64,000 nt of DNA from Winogradskyella arenosi (GTDB taxonomy: Bacteria; Bacteroidota; Bacteroidia; Flavobacteriales; Flavobacteriaceae): assembly GCF_003337305.1 (NCBI RefSeq), contig NZ_QPJO01000005.1:248001-312000 (forward strand), in the 5' to 3' direction. The translations under genes and the position numbers were made by a program. Below the pieces are notes generated by a model that was not told the DNA's origin, did no database searches, and saw only the letters and a program-made list of their open reading frames with translations. Positions 1-8,416 of the stretch are shown piece after piece (position 1 is the stretch's first letter; each line of letters begins with the position of its first letter).

Positions 1-11
1 AGTTTTTTCAT
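1..11 (-). CDS. Start of next PUL gene, cut by window edge
   Basis: Only the first codons (Met-Lys-Lys-...) are inside the window. The ATG overlaps the TGA of the preceding minus-strand ORF in an ATGA arrangement, which suggests translational coupling and continuation of the operon beyond the left edge. Product unknown; an MKK start fits the signal peptides of neighbouring genes. This rests only on the overlap and start context. Confidence 0.4.
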
Positions 12-346
12 CGTTTATAATTTAGTGTCTTAGCGGTTAATGGGTTGTAAGAGGTCCCTATATGCCCTCGTAATCGTTCAAATTGTTTAAAAGCACGTTG
101 CACTTTTACTTTCGGTTCGCGTTCAAATTCCTGATTACCAACTTTATATCGATCTTGAAGTGCTTTAAGTTGTACGCGTAATTGTGCTTCTATTGTATCG
201 TAGTTTGGATTTTCAATTTGATTCTGAAGTTCTTCAGGATCGGCTTCTAAGTCATACAACTCCCAAATATCTATATCACCATAATTTTGCTGACAAGACT
301 GAAGCGCCAATAAAAGGACGATGGCTATTACTAGAGATTTTTTCAT
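8..346 (-). pseudogene. Sulfatase remnant: signal peptide joined to sulfatase C-terminus
   Basis: This 112-residue ORF begins with a clear lipoprotein signal (hydrophobic stretch, then LQSC with Cys at about residue 18). It goes straight into IWELYDLEADPEEL followed by a helical segment ending ALQDRYKV. That block is the typical C-terminal end of family S1 sulfatases (WELYDL..DP.E..N). The whole catalytic region of roughly 400 residues is absent, including the N-terminal metal-binding motif and the C-x-P/A-S-R formylglycine site. I infer an in-frame internal deletion of a sulfatase gene, so no sulfatase activity is expected. It starts 2 bases after the upstream esterase gene and overlaps the next gene by ATGA, so it may still be transcribed and translated. 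An alternative is a genuine small lipoprotein, but the sulfatase tail makes that less likely. Confidence 0.65.
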
Positions 347-348
347 CC

Positions 349-1236
349 TTATTTTTCTTTAATGATTTTAGTCTGAATGACCTCATTATGAATTACGGTT
401 TGATTAAAAAACTCAAATATCTGATCTAAATCTTTATTAGCAGGGATTCTCGCTATCTCATGACCAGCTCCTTTTACCATATGAAAATAAAAAGCCGTTT
501 CTAAGGCTTGTAGTTTGGCTGCGATGACTTTAGATCCATCAAGCTTCAAATATCCAGCTTGCTGCGGAAGACATAAGCGATGCGATTCGTTTGCGAAAGG
601 CACATAATTATCTTCCGTGCCGTGATATAAAACCGCAGGAATGGCATTATGTTTTGAAATGTAACTAGCATTAAGCACGGCTCCCGCACAGGCAAATACT
701 CCGGCAAATTTCACATTGGCATATGCCGCTTTATCCTTTATAAAATAATCCCTAAGAAATACCGCGTTAAGACTACCTTCTGCCCCAGCACTACTTCCTC
801 CAGCAATTATTTTTGTGGTATCAATTTGTAAGTTTTCAGCTTGAGCTATAAGATATTTTGCAGCATCTAAATAATCAATAGTAGCTTGCTTAAAGGTTTC
901 TATCTTCTCATCCTTGGTACAATCGCAACCAAATCCGGTAGCTTTATTTTTTCGCAACAAACGGTAATCGATAGATACCCCGATATAATTTTGTGCTTTC
1001 GCCACATACGACACCAATTTTTGATCATCCGGATAAGCTCTATGACTCCCAGAAAATCCACCGCCATGCATCCATAGCAAAACGGGTAATTTTTCATCTT
1101 TTCCTATCCCTTTTGGTGTAAATACATCCATTTTTAAGGTGTCTTTCCCTTTTATGGCATAGGTATAAGTGGTCATTGTTTGCGCCGAAAGCCCCAAACT
1201 CAATAAGAAAATACATAAACTGCTGATTGATTTCAT
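349..1236 (-). CDS. Secreted alpha/beta-hydrolase (carboxylesterase-like)
   Basis: This 295-residue protein has an N-terminal signal peptide ending near LSAQ (residue 19). Alpha/beta-hydrolase landmarks are all present: oxyanion-hole motif HGGG (57-60), nucleophile elbow GGSSAG with Ser149, probable acid Asp209 in HGTEDN, and His259 in GAGHE. This resembles the lipase/esterase families in which HGGG precedes GxSxG, so an intact exported or periplasmic ester hydrolase is likely. It may remove acyl groups from a polysaccharide or its oligomers, though the natural substrate cannot be read from sequence. It sits between a GH2 remnant upstream and a sulfatase remnant downstream, and is the only apparently intact enzyme in that stretch. 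Cys104 and Cys106 (CDC) lie in an insertion. It could equally be a general esterase unrelated to glycans. Confidence 0.8.
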   Translation of the reverse strand: MKSISSLCIFLLSLGLSAQTMTTYTYAIKGKDTLKMDVFTPKGIGKDEKLPVLLWMHGGGFSGSHRAYPDDQKLVSYVAKAQNYIGVSIDYRLLRKNKATGFGCDCTKDEKIETFKQATIDYLDAAKYLIAQAENLQIDTTKIIAGGSSAGAEGSLNAVFLRDYFIKDKAAYANVKFAGVFACAGAVLNASYISKHNAIPAVLYHGTEDNYVPFANESHRLCLPQQAGYLKLDGSKVIAAKLQALETAFYFHMVKGAGHEIARIPANKDLDQIFEFFNQTVIHNEVIQTKIIKEK

Positions 1237-1276
1237 TTAATCTAGTTTTTCAATTAATAACCCATTTAAAACGGTT

Positions 1277-1801
1277 TTATTTTAAACTGATATGTTGTTT
1301 GGGTAAACTTATAAATTCTACATCACGGTAAATTCCGCCGTAAAACGTAAAATCGGCATCAAGTGGTGGAATATCTTCGTTATGGGAATTGTCTACAGTA
1401 ACCTCAATACGGTTATAAGCATCGTAGTTTAAGTAAGTCGTAATATCAAAATTAAAGGCTGTATAGCCTCCATGGTGCGTTCCGACCTCCTTTCCATTAA
1501 TATAGACAACCGCTGATTGGTTAAACTCATTAAATTTTAAATACTGAATGTGCTCTTGAGATTCCGAAGCTATAAACAGTGTTTTTTGGTAGTAGCCTAA
1601 ACCCCTACGGTAGCCCGGCTCATCATCAAAAGCATCTGTAGCATTCCAGCTATGCGGAATATTTACGGTTTCCCAAGTTGTTTTATCACTAGAATACTGC
1701 CAACCCGAATTAATCATTTTCGTCTGAGCCTTGAGAAAACAAGTAAAAGCCACATACAGCAATAAGACTAGGGATTTGTACTTAAAACATATATGTGGCA
1801 T
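1277..1801 (-). pseudogene. Truncated GH2 glycosidase, N-terminal sugar-binding domain only
   Basis: This 174-residue ORF has a signal peptide (about residues 1-25) and then a GH2 N-terminal jelly-roll domain: VNIPHSWNATDAFDDEPGYRRGLGYYQKTL, the VYINGKEVGTHHGGYTAFNFDIT segment, and a TFYGGIYRDVEF ending. It stops right after this domain. The Ig-like linker and TIM-barrel catalytic domain of GH2 beta-galactosidases and relatives (normally 600-1000 residues in total) are missing. The 40 bases before the next gene contain no continuation in any frame, so this looks like a deletion rather than a frameshift. It should have no hydrolase activity. Together with the sulfatase remnant two genes downstream, it marks an eroded end of the PUL. 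Confidence 0.75.
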
Positions 1802-1844
1802 AGGGTAGCTATTAATCTAACGGATACTTGTAATGTGTAACACA

Positions 1845-1882
1845 CCTTAAATAACCTGCACTCTATAGCAGGTTATTTAAGG
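1845..1882 (-). terminator. Perfect 15-bp hairpin downstream of GH3 gene
   Basis: Arms 1845-1859 and 1868-1882 are perfectly complementary, with an 8-base loop. The hairpin lies about 16 bases past the stop of the minus-strand GH3 gene and upstream of the GH2 remnant. No U-tract follows on the minus strand, so it may be an mRNA-stabilising or processing hairpin rather than a true intrinsic terminator. Confidence 0.55.
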
Positions 1883-1898
1883 TTGCATTACAACACTG

Positions 1899-4241
1899 TT
1901 ATTTTGTTAATTGAAATGTTTTCATCATCTCTGTATCAGAATCAGTCCCTACAAAAACCTGAAATTCTCCTGGTTCAGCAACAAAATCTAATGCTGAATT
2001 ATAGAATTTTAAATCTTCTACAGTTAGGGTAAAGTTAACGGTTTTAGTTTCGCCTTTTTTAATGGCTACTTTCTCAAAACCTTTTAATTCTTTTACGGGT
2101 CTGGTAACGGAACCAACAAGATCTCTAACATAAAGTTGTACCACTTCTTTACCATCATAATCCCCGGTATTGGTAACATCTACAGAAACCTCAACCGTTC
2201 CATTATTATCGATACGTGTTGTATTTAAGTTGAAATTAGAATACTCAAAAGTGGTGTAACTTAGACCATATCCGAAAGGATATAAAGGCTCGTTACGCAC
2301 ATCAATGTAGTTACTTTTAAATTTCTCAAAGCGACCTTCATCATTCCCTAAAGGACGACCTGTATTTTTGTGATTGTAGAAAATTGGCACTTGTCCAACA
2401 TTTCGTGGGAAGGTTGCTGTTAATTTTCCAGAAGGGTTTACCGCTCCAAATAACACATCTGAAATGGCTCTTCCTGCTTCACTTCCCGGGAACCACACAT
2501 TAAGAATAGCAGGCACATTATCATTCTCTTCAACTAACACCAAAGGACGTCCCGTGAACAGCACTAACACCACTGGTTTTCCCGTTTTAAGCAAAGCATT
2601 TAATAAATCTTTTTGCACTTGAGGAATGCCTAAATCGGTTCTACTACTGCTCTCTCCGCTGAATTCTGCTGACTCTCCAAGGGTCGCTACAATAACATCA
2701 GATTTTGAAGCCACTTGAAGCGCTTCATCTAATAATTGTTTATCGGTACGGCCGTCTCTAGGAATTGACTTCCCGAACATTGTAGCGCGTCGTTCTAATT
2801 CTAAATCGTAATCTACATTACTTCCTTTAGCGTATAATAAAGTAGCTTTATCACCGATAACTTCCGTTAAACCATCAAAAACAGAATTAGATTTTTCTTG
2901 ATCTGTAGCCACACTCCAAGTCCCCGCCATATTATTAGCAGCCTTAGCCAATGGACCTATTAAACCAATAGTTCCTGACTTCTTAATCGGTAATAATTGA
3001 GCTTCATTTTTAAGCAATACCATAGATTCCGCTGCAACTTTACGCGCAAAGGTTCTATTTTCTGGGGTAAAAATTTCAGTATTTGCTCTCTTTATATCAC
3101 AATATTTATAAGGGTCATCAAATAAACCCAATTGAAATTTAGCTGTTAACATACGTCTTACAGCCGTATCAATATCGTCCATTGAAATTTTTCCATTCTC
3201 ATAAGAGGTTTTCAGTGTTTTTGCGAAAGCAGCTGGAATAGAAGGCGAATCGCCAGCCATATCCATATCTACACCCGCTTTTAAAGCTTGCTCTGAAACT
3301 TCAAATTTATCACCTACACCATGAGGGATCATTTCATAAATTCCTGTATAATCGGTAACCACAAAACCATTGAATCCCCAATCGTCTCTTAAAAGATCTG
3401 TTAACAACCATTTGTTTCCTGTTGCTGGCACACCATCAATTTCATTAAATGAGGCCATCACAGATCCAACACCAGCATCTATCGCTGCTTTGTAAGGTTC
3501 TAAATACTCATTATACATTCTTATTTTACTCATGTCTACCGTATTATAATCACGCCCTGCTTCTGCAGCACCATATAATGCAAAATGTTTTACACAAGCC
3601 ATTAGCGTATTATTGGCACTAAGATCATCTTGCTGATAACCTCTCACCATTGCTTCAGCAATACGGCTTCCTAAAAATGGATCTTCACCATTTCCTTCAG
3701 AAACACGTCCCCATCTAGCATCTCTAGAAATATCTACCATTGGAGAAAAGGTCCAGTTTACCCCATCTGCACTAGCCTCTGTAGCCGCAACACGAGCCGT
3801 TTGTTCTATCATCTCCATATCCCATGAACTAGAAAGTCCTAATGGAATTGGAAAGGTTGTTTTATAACCATGAATAACGTCCATCCCAAAAATTAATGGA
3901 ATTCCTAAGCGACTTTTTTCAACCGCAATTTTCTGAACTTCATAAATTTTCTCTACTGTTTTAATATTAAATAAGCCTCCAACTTTACCCTCTTCAATAC
4001 GCTTACCAACATCAGAACCTTTAGCCGCACCTGTGGTAATATCTCCTGAAGTAGGAAGGTTTAATTGTCCAATTTTTTCATCAATAGTCATTAATTCTAA
4101 AATAGAATCTACTTTTGATGCATACGGGTTCTCAGTCTGTGATTGCGCCGTCTTAGCCGTATCTGTATTAGAATTACAGCTTGCCAATGTCATTGCCATA
4201 ACAGCAATTGCGATAGTTTGTACGTTAATTAATTTCTTCAT
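1899..4241 (-). CDS. GH3 beta-glucosidase, lipoprotein
   Basis: This 780-residue protein is a full-length BglX-type GH3 enzyme: lipoprotein signal (LASC, Cys22), (beta/alpha)8 domain, alpha/beta sandwich carrying the acid/base, and a C-terminal fibronectin III-like domain (about 680-780). Visible motifs are KHF (218-220), the nucleophile Asp297 in GFVVTDYTG, and the probable acid/base Glu530 in SGESSSRTD. It should release glucose from the non-reducing end of beta-glucan oligosaccharides in the periplasm. Its GH144 partner suggests sophoro-oligosaccharides (beta-1,2-linked); the GH3 enzyme BT_3567 of Bacteroides thetaiotaomicron is a known precedent, cited from memory. GH3 is polyspecific, so beta-1,3 or beta-1,4 glucosidase activity remains possible. 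The start lies 2 bases after the esterase stop, so the two are co-translated. Confidence 0.93.
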   Translation of the reverse strand: MKKLINVQTIAIAVMAMTLASCNSNTDTAKTAQSQTENPYASKVDSILELMTIDEKIGQLNLPTSGDITTGAAKGSDVGKRIEEGKVGGLFNIKTVEKIYEVQKIAVEKSRLGIPLIFGMDVIHGYKTTFPIPLGLSSSWDMEMIEQTARVAATEASADGVNWTFSPMVDISRDARWGRVSEGNGEDPFLGSRIAEAMVRGYQQDDLSANNTLMACVKHFALYGAAEAGRDYNTVDMSKIRMYNEYLEPYKAAIDAGVGSVMASFNEIDGVPATGNKWLLTDLLRDDWGFNGFVVTDYTGIYEMIPHGVGDKFEVSEQALKAGVDMDMAGDSPSIPAAFAKTLKTSYENGKISMDDIDTAVRRMLTAKFQLGLFDDPYKYCDIKRANTEIFTPENRTFARKVAAESMVLLKNEAQLLPIKKSGTIGLIGPLAKAANNMAGTWSVATDQEKSNSVFDGLTEVIGDKATLLYAKGSNVDYDLELERRATMFGKSIPRDGRTDKQLLDEALQVASKSDVIVATLGESAEFSGESSSRTDLGIPQVQKDLLNALLKTGKPVVLVLFTGRPLVLVEENDNVPAILNVWFPGSEAGRAISDVLFGAVNPSGKLTATFPRNVGQVPIFYNHKNTGRPLGNDEGRFEKFKSNYIDVRNEPLYPFGYGLSYTTFEYSNFNLNTTRIDNNGTVEVSVDVTNTGDYDGKEVVQLYVRDLVGSVTRPVKELKGFEKVAIKKGETKTVNFTLTVEDLKFYNSALDFVAEPGEFQVFVGTDSDTEMMKTFQLTK

Positions 4242-4243
4242 TA

Positions 4244-5047
4244 TTATATTTTAGTATTTGAAAAAAGCCATGTTAATAATTCTGGTTCTGCAAAAGCAGG
4301 GTCCCAACTGTTGTGGTTTGCAAAATCATAAAGCGTAAGTTTAGGAAAACCACCTGCATTTATAATTGCTGAAGCCATTGCTAAGGATAGCTTAGGATCT
4401 ACAACATCATCTTTAGCCCCGTGAAAAATCCAAAGTGGTATATGCTGAGCAAAAGCGGTTACCGATTCTGGATCACCACCACCACAAATTGGAATGGCGG
4501 CTGCGAACATTTTAGGATGACGGTAAATCAACTCAAAAGTTCCCATACCTCCCATGGATAAGCCCATAGCATACACCTGGTCGGTTTTGATATAAGGCTG
4601 AGCCAACATTTGGGTCATTAAATCGATAACGGAAGCCATTGCTTTAGTAGGCGCTTCCTTATATTTATAATTAAATGTGATTGGTTTTGTGGAACGATCC
4701 GCTTCTAGTTTTGCCCAATAATCATCTTTAGGACATTGTGGAAAAATGACCATCGCTGGAAATGAATCTCTCACTGTTTTCTTTAAAAACAAACCACTAC
4801 CATGCAGCAATTGGCTCTCGTTATCCGATCCGCGTTCACCTGCACCATGAAGCACGACAATTAGGGGATAAGCTTTAGAGGCATCAAAATTTTTAGGCAA
4901 CAGTTTTCTGTACTTTAAAGTATCACCATGAGCAATATGCTGTTCATAAGAGAATAGTGCTTTTGGTGCTTCCTTTTCTTGAGCATGAGCTGTTGTTGCA
5001 CTAGAAATCACGATACTTAAAAATGAGATTAAAAATAAATATTTCAT
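4244..5047 (-). CDS. Secreted CE1-like esterase / phospholipase-carboxylesterase family protein
   Basis: This 267-residue protein has a signal peptide ending near AHAQ (residue 23). The alpha/beta-hydrolase core has HGAGERG (67-73) as oxyanion region, GLSMGG with nucleophile Ser164, acidic Asp213/Asp214 in HGAKDD, and a probable catalytic His245 in ANHNSW. This pattern is typical of the prolyl-oligopeptidase-like or esterase-D-like proteins often placed in Bacteroidota PULs. Between a GH144 and a GH3 gene it probably removes ester substituents, such as succinyl or acetyl groups, from the glycan or its oligomers; that role is inference. It is separated from GH144 by 18 bases and from GH3 by 2, so all three form one operon segment. 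Confidence 0.8.
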   Translation of the reverse strand: MKYLFLISFLSIVISSATTAHAQEKEAPKALFSYEQHIAHGDTLKYRKLLPKNFDASKAYPLIVVLHGAGERGSDNESQLLHGSGLFLKKTVRDSFPAMVIFPQCPKDDYWAKLEADRSTKPITFNYKYKEAPTKAMASVIDLMTQMLAQPYIKTDQVYAMGLSMGGMGTFELIYRHPKMFAAAIPICGGGDPESVTAFAQHIPLWIFHGAKDDVVDPKLSLAMASAIINAGGFPKLTLYDFANHNSWDPAFAEPELLTWLFSNTKI

Positions 5048-5065
5048 AAGCCTATAAATGTTGGA

Positions 5066-6427
5066 TTAAAATGAAAATCCAAGATTGGTTAAACCATTCT
5101 GAACGTCTTCATTTTGCATAAAATAATTCCACAATAATCCTGTTCTATAATTCTCAATCATGATAATTTCTGGGCCTTGATCTATAGCTAAATACCGTTC
5201 TGTTACCCAATTGTTATAATGTGGACTAAAGGCATCATAAAATCCAGCAGGACCTAATAAGGTGTTCTTCTTACTATAGAAATAATGCAAGGCTGCTAAT
5301 GATTTTTCTGGTGTATAGGGCATAGAACTTATGGCAGCTGTTGGAGAAATTACTCCTAAATCATTATCAGGATTATGCGCTGAATATCCTGTAGAACCGT
5401 CCGCATTACGACTGTAACTTGCGGTAAGTCCCCAACAATCCTCACCGTAATCAGCATAATTATTTGGGTTATTCACACAATGTTGATAATTGATATTACT
5501 GTGATTAACATTTAGCTCCCAGTAGTTGGCATACTGATCTGATAAATTTGTAGGATCTAGACCCAAATAGGAATAATGAGCCCAAAATAATGGACCACTA
5601 CCTGAACCCGCATGATCTAAGACTAAAGGAATACCATACTGACTTGACCCGGTAACAATTGCTCCATTACTCGCCCATCCTTCATGATACACCTCTGGAG
5701 TAATACTATAATCTGGAGAAGCTGCACCTAGAATAAAAGCAATTAAAGTTTCGTTATAGCCTTTTAATTCGAGGTCCATAGCAAAGCCGTGATTAGGACT
5801 CCAATGCCAATACAAGGCATTTTCATTTTGAGTATACCAATTCCACTCTACACCTTTCCATAATGCATCTGCTTGACTCGCTAAAGCCATCTCGTCCTCA
5901 GATCCATTTTTAAAATACTCTTTAACACAGATAAGGCCTTGTGCTAAAAGTGCCGTTTCTACTAAATCACCTCCATTATCTTGATCACTAAATGGAATAA
6001 CGTTACCGTTGTTACCATCTATCCAATGTGGCCAAGCCCCATGGAAACGATCGGCATTTTCAAAGAAATTTAATATTTGATTGAGACGTTCATAGCCTTC
6101 GCTTCGAGAAATAAAACCTCTTTCTATCCCTACAAGAATAGCCATAAGTCCGAAACCACTTCCACCAGTGGTCACTACATTTTGACTATCTGACGGCGCA
6201 TCCATATGGTAACGCTCTCTTGCGGCACCCGAATTAGATTCCGCATAATCCCAAAAATATTTAAATGTAGACTCTTGGGTAAGATCCATTAATTCATCAT
6301 CCGTTAAAGTTTCAACTATCGGATCATCATCACCATTAGGATCGTAAGGTTCTTGATAGCCAGGACCATCATCGGAACCACAATTAAAACAGAACAAGGC
6401 GATTATTAATAAATTAAACACTTTCAT
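5066..6427 (-). CDS. GH144-type glucanase (putative endo-beta-1,2-glucanase), lipoprotein
   Basis: This 453-residue protein starts with a lipoprotein signal (LFCFNC, Cys16), then a Gly/Asp-rich linker and one all-helical catalytic domain. Segments such as TFKYFWDYAESNSGAARE, TTGGSGFGLMAILVGIERG and HGAWPHWIDG match the 'putative glucoamylase' (PF10091) fold now classified as GH144, whose characterised members are endo-beta-1,2-glucanases. It has many aromatic and acidic residues typical of an (alpha/alpha)6 barrel cleft. It is probably anchored in the outer membrane and cuts beta-1,2-glucan into oligomers for SusC import. Family assignment is by recalled sequence features, and related PF10091 members may have other specificities. 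The adjacent GH3 strengthens the beta-1,2-glucan reading. Confidence 0.8.
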   Translation of the reverse strand: MKVFNLLIIALFCFNCGSDDGPGYQEPYDPNGDDDPIVETLTDDELMDLTQESTFKYFWDYAESNSGAARERYHMDAPSDSQNVVTTGGSGFGLMAILVGIERGFISRSEGYERLNQILNFFENADRFHGAWPHWIDGNNGNVIPFSDQDNGGDLVETALLAQGLICVKEYFKNGSEDEMALASQADALWKGVEWNWYTQNENALYWHWSPNHGFAMDLELKGYNETLIAFILGAASPDYSITPEVYHEGWASNGAIVTGSSQYGIPLVLDHAGSGSGPLFWAHYSYLGLDPTNLSDQYANYWELNVNHSNINYQHCVNNPNNYADYGEDCWGLTASYSRNADGSTGYSAHNPDNDLGVISPTAAISSMPYTPEKSLAALHYFYSKKNTLLGPAGFYDAFSPHYNNWVTERYLAIDQGPEIIMIENYRTGLLWNYFMQNEDVQNGLTNLGFSF

Positions 6428-6574
6428 ATTTTTTAATCGTTAATTATATTTTTAGCGTCACCCTATTGCGATGAGCTAATTTATGTTGAATAAACCCTGT
6501 ATAAAAATCCACTTATCACCTTCAGAACAAGACATAATTTAGGCTGCTCTGATACTTTTATGCACAGCGGAATC

Positions 6575-6629
6575 TATAGCCCAAAGTATTGGGATATAGC
6601 GGCATAATTAGGGATTCTAAGCATGCCGC
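6575..6629 (-). other. Two adjacent hairpins in gap between LamG protein and GH144 genes
   Basis: The 265-bp gap between two PUL genes contains a hairpin with CCCAA (6580-6584) and TTGGG (6589-6593), extended by TATA pairs across one mismatch. A second stem is GCGGCAT (6599-6605) with ATGCCGC (6623-6629). Both stand out in an AT-rich background. On the minus-strand mRNA they may partly stop or process the transcript, lowering enzyme expression relative to susC/susD. No strong U-tract is seen. Confidence 0.5.
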
Positions 6630-6692
6630 CAATAAAATATAGGGGTAATTAGTCGGGATTATTCAATTCAATCTTTTCTAACTTTTAGCGTC

Positions 6693-8405
6693 TTAAAGCA
6701 TCTCTGCAATCTCTGACGGCGATAAGGCTTTATTAAACAACCTTAACTCATCAATACCACTTAAATCTGATAAGTGCCCCCAGTAACTGAAGGTCTCCCC
6801 ACCAGCTCCAATTGTAATCTCTGTACAACCCGTCCAGTCTATACTAGAGCCTAATGCAGATGAAAGTTGCTCTACACCGTTAAAGTAAATTTTACTTTCT
6901 GTAGCCGAAACTGTTAGAGCCACATGAACCCATTCGCCGGCAGTAACATCAATAACACCACCGTCATTCCAGCTTTCTGCATCACCAGTCCCAACATTCA
7001 CTTTTATACGTTGCTCCGTTTCACTCCCTTCTCTGAATAATCTGAAACCTTGATTTCTATTTTCAGGGATATCATTTCCTACAACTAAAATTCCTGAACG
7101 ATCCGGCGTTCCATCAACTTTATACCAAAAGGTTGCACTAAAAGCATCAGCACCAAACAAGCCATCTATAGGAAATGTAAGGTAAGAATCTGCCGCACCC
7201 ATAAACGCATTTCCTCCTTCGTAACCTTCACCTAAAAAGGTTGTAGCCCCTACCATAGTTGGTTCATCTAAGCTTACAAATTCAGTATTAAACCCATCAA
7301 AAGGCATGTAAAACGTTTCACCATCATAGGTTGGCTCATAAGGATTAGTGACGTTAATCATATTCTGAATTTCGTCTTGCGTTAATGTGGTATCAAACAA
7401 ACGCAATTCATCCATAATACTGTTGTCCGATTCGTGCCCCCAATAGCTAAAGGTTTCACCTCCTGCACCAATGGTTAAATCCGCAGTTCCTGTCCAATCA
7501 ATAGCACCACCAAGTTCTGCTGTATACACAGGTAAACCATTAAGGTAAATGATCGTTTCTGTTGATGAAATTGTAAATGCTACATGTACCCACTCGTCAG
7601 CAGTGACATCTATAACACCACCATCATTCCAACTTTCAGCATCTCCAGTACCAACATTTAATTTAATACGTTGCTCTGTTGCACTCCCTTCTCTAAATAA
7701 CCTTAAACCTTGATTTCTGTTTTCAGGAATATCATTTCCGATAGTTAAAATCCCTGATCTATCTGGATCTCCGTTCACTTTGTACCAGAACGAACCACTC
7801 ATATTACTTCCAAACATACCTTCCACTGGGAATGTGATGTAAGAATCTTGAGTTGCACGGTAAGCGTTTGTTCCTGCAAAATACTCACCTGCAAAAGTTG
7901 GAGTACCAACCTCTGAAGCCTCTGTTATAGATAGAAGTTCTGTATAACTACCATCGAAAGGCATATAAAAAACCTCACCTGCAAATAGTGCTTCATAAGG
8001 AGGGGCTTTAGAAAAGTTAACCGTACTGATGGTTGCATTTCCGGCTAAATCATTACCGGTTACCGTTAATACGTGATTGCCACTAGAAAGGCTATTATAA
8101 GTAAAGGTTTCGTTAACCACTCTATAATCTAAAAACGTATCGAAGGTTGCAATGTCTACACCGTCTAAGTTAAGCACCACTGAACTTACTTCGATATCAT
8201 CTTCTACTTCAAATTTAATCTCAATAGGCACTATCAGCTCTAGACCTGTGATTACCGTTCCTTCTGTAGGATAGTTAATGGTGACTACAGGTGCTCCTGC
8301 ATCTGGTCCTGGATCTACGTCTGTAATTGGATCAATACCATCGTAGCATGATGCCATGCTTAGCATTACAACCAATCCTAATATGTATTTATATATGTTT
8401 TTCAT
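6693..8405 (-). CDS. Surface glycan-binding lipoprotein with Ig-like and two LamG domains
   Basis: This 570-residue protein occupies the SusE/F position just after susD. It has a lipoprotein signal (SMASC, Cys20), an Ig-like domain (about 38-135, with TVTGNDLAGNA), and two tandem LamG/concanavalin-like jelly rolls (about 143-350 and 358-570). The two repeats are very similar, sharing segments such as PDRSGIL, IGAGGETFSYWGH and a long NVGTGDAESWNDGG block. No glycosidase catalytic motif is seen, so a role in capturing polysaccharide at the cell surface is likely. The duplication may give bivalent binding. It is 11 bases from susD. LamG domains can also occur in laminarinases or arabinofuranosidases, but those have an added catalytic domain that is absent here. 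Confidence 0.85.
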   Translation of the reverse strand: MKNIYKYILGLVVMLSMASCYDGIDPITDVDPGPDAGAPVVTINYPTEGTVITGLELIVPIEIKFEVEDDIEVSSVVLNLDGVDIATFDTFLDYRVVNETFTYNSLSSGNHVLTVTGNDLAGNATISTVNFSKAPPYEALFAGEVFYMPFDGSYTELLSITEASEVGTPTFAGEYFAGTNAYRATQDSYITFPVEGMFGSNMSGSFWYKVNGDPDRSGILTIGNDIPENRNQGLRLFREGSATEQRIKLNVGTGDAESWNDGGVIDVTADEWVHVAFTISSTETIIYLNGLPVYTAELGGAIDWTGTADLTIGAGGETFSYWGHESDNSIMDELRLFDTTLTQDEIQNMINVTNPYEPTYDGETFYMPFDGFNTEFVSLDEPTMVGATTFLGEGYEGGNAFMGAADSYLTFPIDGLFGADAFSATFWYKVDGTPDRSGILVVGNDIPENRNQGFRLFREGSETEQRIKVNVGTGDAESWNDGGVIDVTAGEWVHVALTVSATESKIYFNGVEQLSSALGSSIDWTGCTEITIGAGGETFSYWGHLSDLSGIDELRLFNKALSPSEIAEML

Positions 8406-8416
8406 GTTCTAGGTTT

